Shown piece by piece: positions 5,187 to 6,415 of a stretch of DNA of 6,415 nucleotides. Made by a program: the position numbers and the translations under genes. The notes under the pieces were generated by a model that ran no database searches, was not told the DNA's origin, and saw nothing but the letters and a program-made list of their open reading frames with translations. The stretch is taken from contig VBJR01000207.1 of the NCBI GenBank assembly GCA_005880175.1, forward strand, positions 1 to 6,415, given 5' to 3'. Position 1 is the stretch's first letter. Each line of letters starts with the position of its first letter. Source of the DNA: Chloroflexota bacterium (lineage in GTDB: Bacteria > Chloroflexota > Dormibacteria > Dormibacterales > Dormibacteraceae).

Positions 5187-6296
5187 CTACACCCGGTAGA
5201 GCTTCCGCGCGTTGCCGGCGAGCACCAGTCTGCCCGCCGCCAGCGCCTCGTCCATCGTGAGCAGCTGCCGCGTCACCAGGTCGCCGAACGCCTCGGCCAG
5301 CGCGTCGCGGTGCAGCTCCGCGGCGATCACGTAGACCTCGGGCAGCCGCGACGCGTCGGTCGCGTACAGCAGCTTGGTCCACGGGCAGAGGCCGACGACC
5401 TCCCGCATCGCCCGCGCCCCGTCGCTGGCGGCCATCCAGACGCCCAGCGACAGGTCCATGTACACGCCGCCGAACACCGAGCACAGGTACGCGGCCTCCC
5501 GGTGGTACGGGTAGCAGTGGAGCAGGACCATCCGCAGCTCGTCGAACCGCTCGTGCACGAGCAGCGGCCGCAGCCCGAGCGGTGAGCCCTCGGCCAGGTC
5601 CGTGTCGGTGTCGCCGATGCCGCAGTGGACCTGGAGCGGCACCCCCAGGCGGGCGCACTCCTCGGCCGCCACGAAGACGAGCGAGTGGCACAGCGGGTCG
5701 CCGGTCAGGCGCGGGCGGTCCTGCCGGCCCGACGTGCGCATCGCCTGCCGGAGCACCGCGTACTCCGCCCGGACCAGGTCGTGGTCCGGCCAGCGCAGGC
5801 GCAGGCTCGCCCGGTAGGCCACGATCGTCTTGACCGCCACGGCCCCCCGCCGCACCGCCTCGGTCAGGCCGGTCCGCACCGCGTCGAGCCAGTCCTCGGG
5901 CCGCCGGTACAGGGCGACCAGGTCCTCGGCCAGCGTCTCGACCCGCACCACCTCGCGCTGGGGGATTGGCACGACCGACTGCTGCTCCTGGAACGTGAGC
6001 GTGTCGTCGCCCGCGAAGCCGGTGTCGAGCAGCATCAGGCCGGTCCCGCTCAGCTCCATCAGCTCGCGGGCGTACTGGCCCGGCTCCAGCATCCGCCGGG
6101 CGGTCAGGATCGCAGCCTCGTCGGGCGGGCAGCCGAACACGGGCGCCAGGCGGCGCAGCAGCAGGCGGTACAGGGGCGTGTTGATGACGTGGTCGGCGAG
6201 GATGCGCGGGTCCCGGGCCTCCGTGAAGCAGGCCCGGAACTCCTTCGGGTCCAGGCCGCCGGGCCCGCGCCGGAGCAGGTGGCAGTGATGGTCCAC
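5187..6296 (-). CDS. Amidohydrolase family protein (amidohydrolase 2, FluG N-terminal-like)
   Basis: This is a metal-dependent hydrolase with a TIM-barrel fold, 369 residues from the GTG at 6296. Metal-site residues appear in the expected order: DHHCH at 2-6 (the HxH pair His4 and His6), His224 in VPLQVHCGIGDTD, His260 in MVLLHCYPYHREAAYL and Asp314 in LLYATDASRLPEVY. The segment VAVKTIVAYRASL (153-165) matches the GxKSIxAYRxGL-type motif of FluG-related amidohydrolases, often found beside or fused to glutamine-synthetase-like proteins. The substrate cannot be read from sequence. The GTG may be internal. Family members usually carry about ten residues before VDxHCH, and the upstream in-frame codons LLAAWSAQRAV look native, but the only other start-like codon there is CTG at 6326. 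There is no Shine-Dalgarno at either place. It follows a co-directional gene whose stop is 46 nt upstream, so an operon is likely. Confidence 0.87.
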   Translation of the reverse strand: MDHHCHLLRRGPGGLDPKEFRACFTEARDPRILADHVINTPLYRLLLRRLAPVFGCPPDEAAILTARRMLEPGQYARELMELSGTGLMLLDTGFAGDDTLTFQEQQSVVPIPQREVVRVETLAEDLVALYRRPEDWLDAVRTGLTEAVRRGAVAVKTIVAYRASLRLRWPDHDLVRAEYAVLRQAMRTSGRQDRPRLTGDPLCHSLVFVAAEECARLGVPLQVHCGIGDTDTDLAEGSPLGLRPLLVHERFDELRMVLLHCYPYHREAAYLCSVFGGVYMDLSLGVWMAASDGARAMREVVGLCPWTKLLYATDASRLPEVYVIAAELHRDALAEAFGDLVTRQLLTMDEALAAGRLVLAGNARKLYRV

Positions 6297-6342
6297 GGCC
6301 CGCTGCGCCGACCACGCGGCGAGCAGGCCGGCCCGGGGTCCG

Positions 6343-6414
6343 TCAGTACCTGAATCGATGAGTTGCGTACTCGAAGGAATCGTCCTCCGCGCCGAACCCC
6401 TCGATGTCGGACCG
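6343..6414 (-). CDS. C-terminal end of an unidentified protein (5' part outside window)
   Basis: The last 23 codons of a minus-strand gene enter from the right edge. They read through EGFGAEDDSFEYATHRFRY and end with TGA at 6345-6343. Codon use and the protein-like mix of acidic and aromatic residues support real coding, and the other two frames over the same bases are arginine- or serine-rich. The fragment is too short for family assignment, and it does not resemble a glutamine synthetase C-terminus, the partner one might expect for a FluG-like amidohydrolase. Its stop lies 46 nt before the amidohydrolase GTG, so the two probably share a transcript. Confidence 0.6.
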   Translation of the reverse strand, partial: RSDIEGFGAEDDSFEYATHRFRY

Positions 6415-6415
6415 C

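Overview
This is a very GC-rich bacterial window (mostly G or C at third codon positions) from an unidentified high-GC lineage. Nothing here fixes the taxon. The primary-type sigma-70 tail, the bacterial EF-G paralogue and the FluG-like amidohydrolase fit a free-living soil or sediment bacterium. Several starts lack a Shine-Dalgarno and sit just behind a -10-like hexamer, which suggests frequent leaderless or near-leaderless transcripts.

Layout. At 2-400 (+) is the C-terminal part of a sigma-70 factor. Converging on it is a small [4Fe-4S] protein on the minus strand, starting at 882. Its frame is unmistakable down to about 487 but then meets no in-frame stop before the window edge. Upstream of it on the same strand are a GlpA/GlpD-type FAD dehydrogenase with a C-terminal BFD-type iron-sulfur domain (1079-2632) and an EF-G-like translational GTPase (2808-4823). 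A divergent 80-residue protein of unknown function (4925-5167, +) shares a 101-bp promoter region with the EF-G-like gene. Converging on that small gene is a FluG-like amidohydrolase (5187-6296, -), preceded by the last 23 codons of another minus-strand gene (6343-6414).

The most unusual feature is a pair of about 150-nt inverted repeats (924-1074 on +, 2635-2781 on -) that tightly bracket the dehydrogenase. A G/C hairpin of the repeat ends 4 nt before its ATG, and the other copy's hairpin begins 6 nt after its stop. Each copy can form three small hairpins. Differences between copies fall in the loops, or change the length of three homopolymer runs together (7/7/7 versus 6/6/6), so pairing is kept. 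A 31-nt box keeps its length while its sequence diverges. This looks like a structured, probably multicopy, intergenic element.

How the genes may work together. The dehydrogenase and the downstream Fe-S protein are co-directional and could form a flavin to [2Fe-2S] to [4Fe-4S] electron-transfer chain, a reduced analogue of GlpA/GlpC. No GlpB gene is visible. The other genes show no obvious pathway link.
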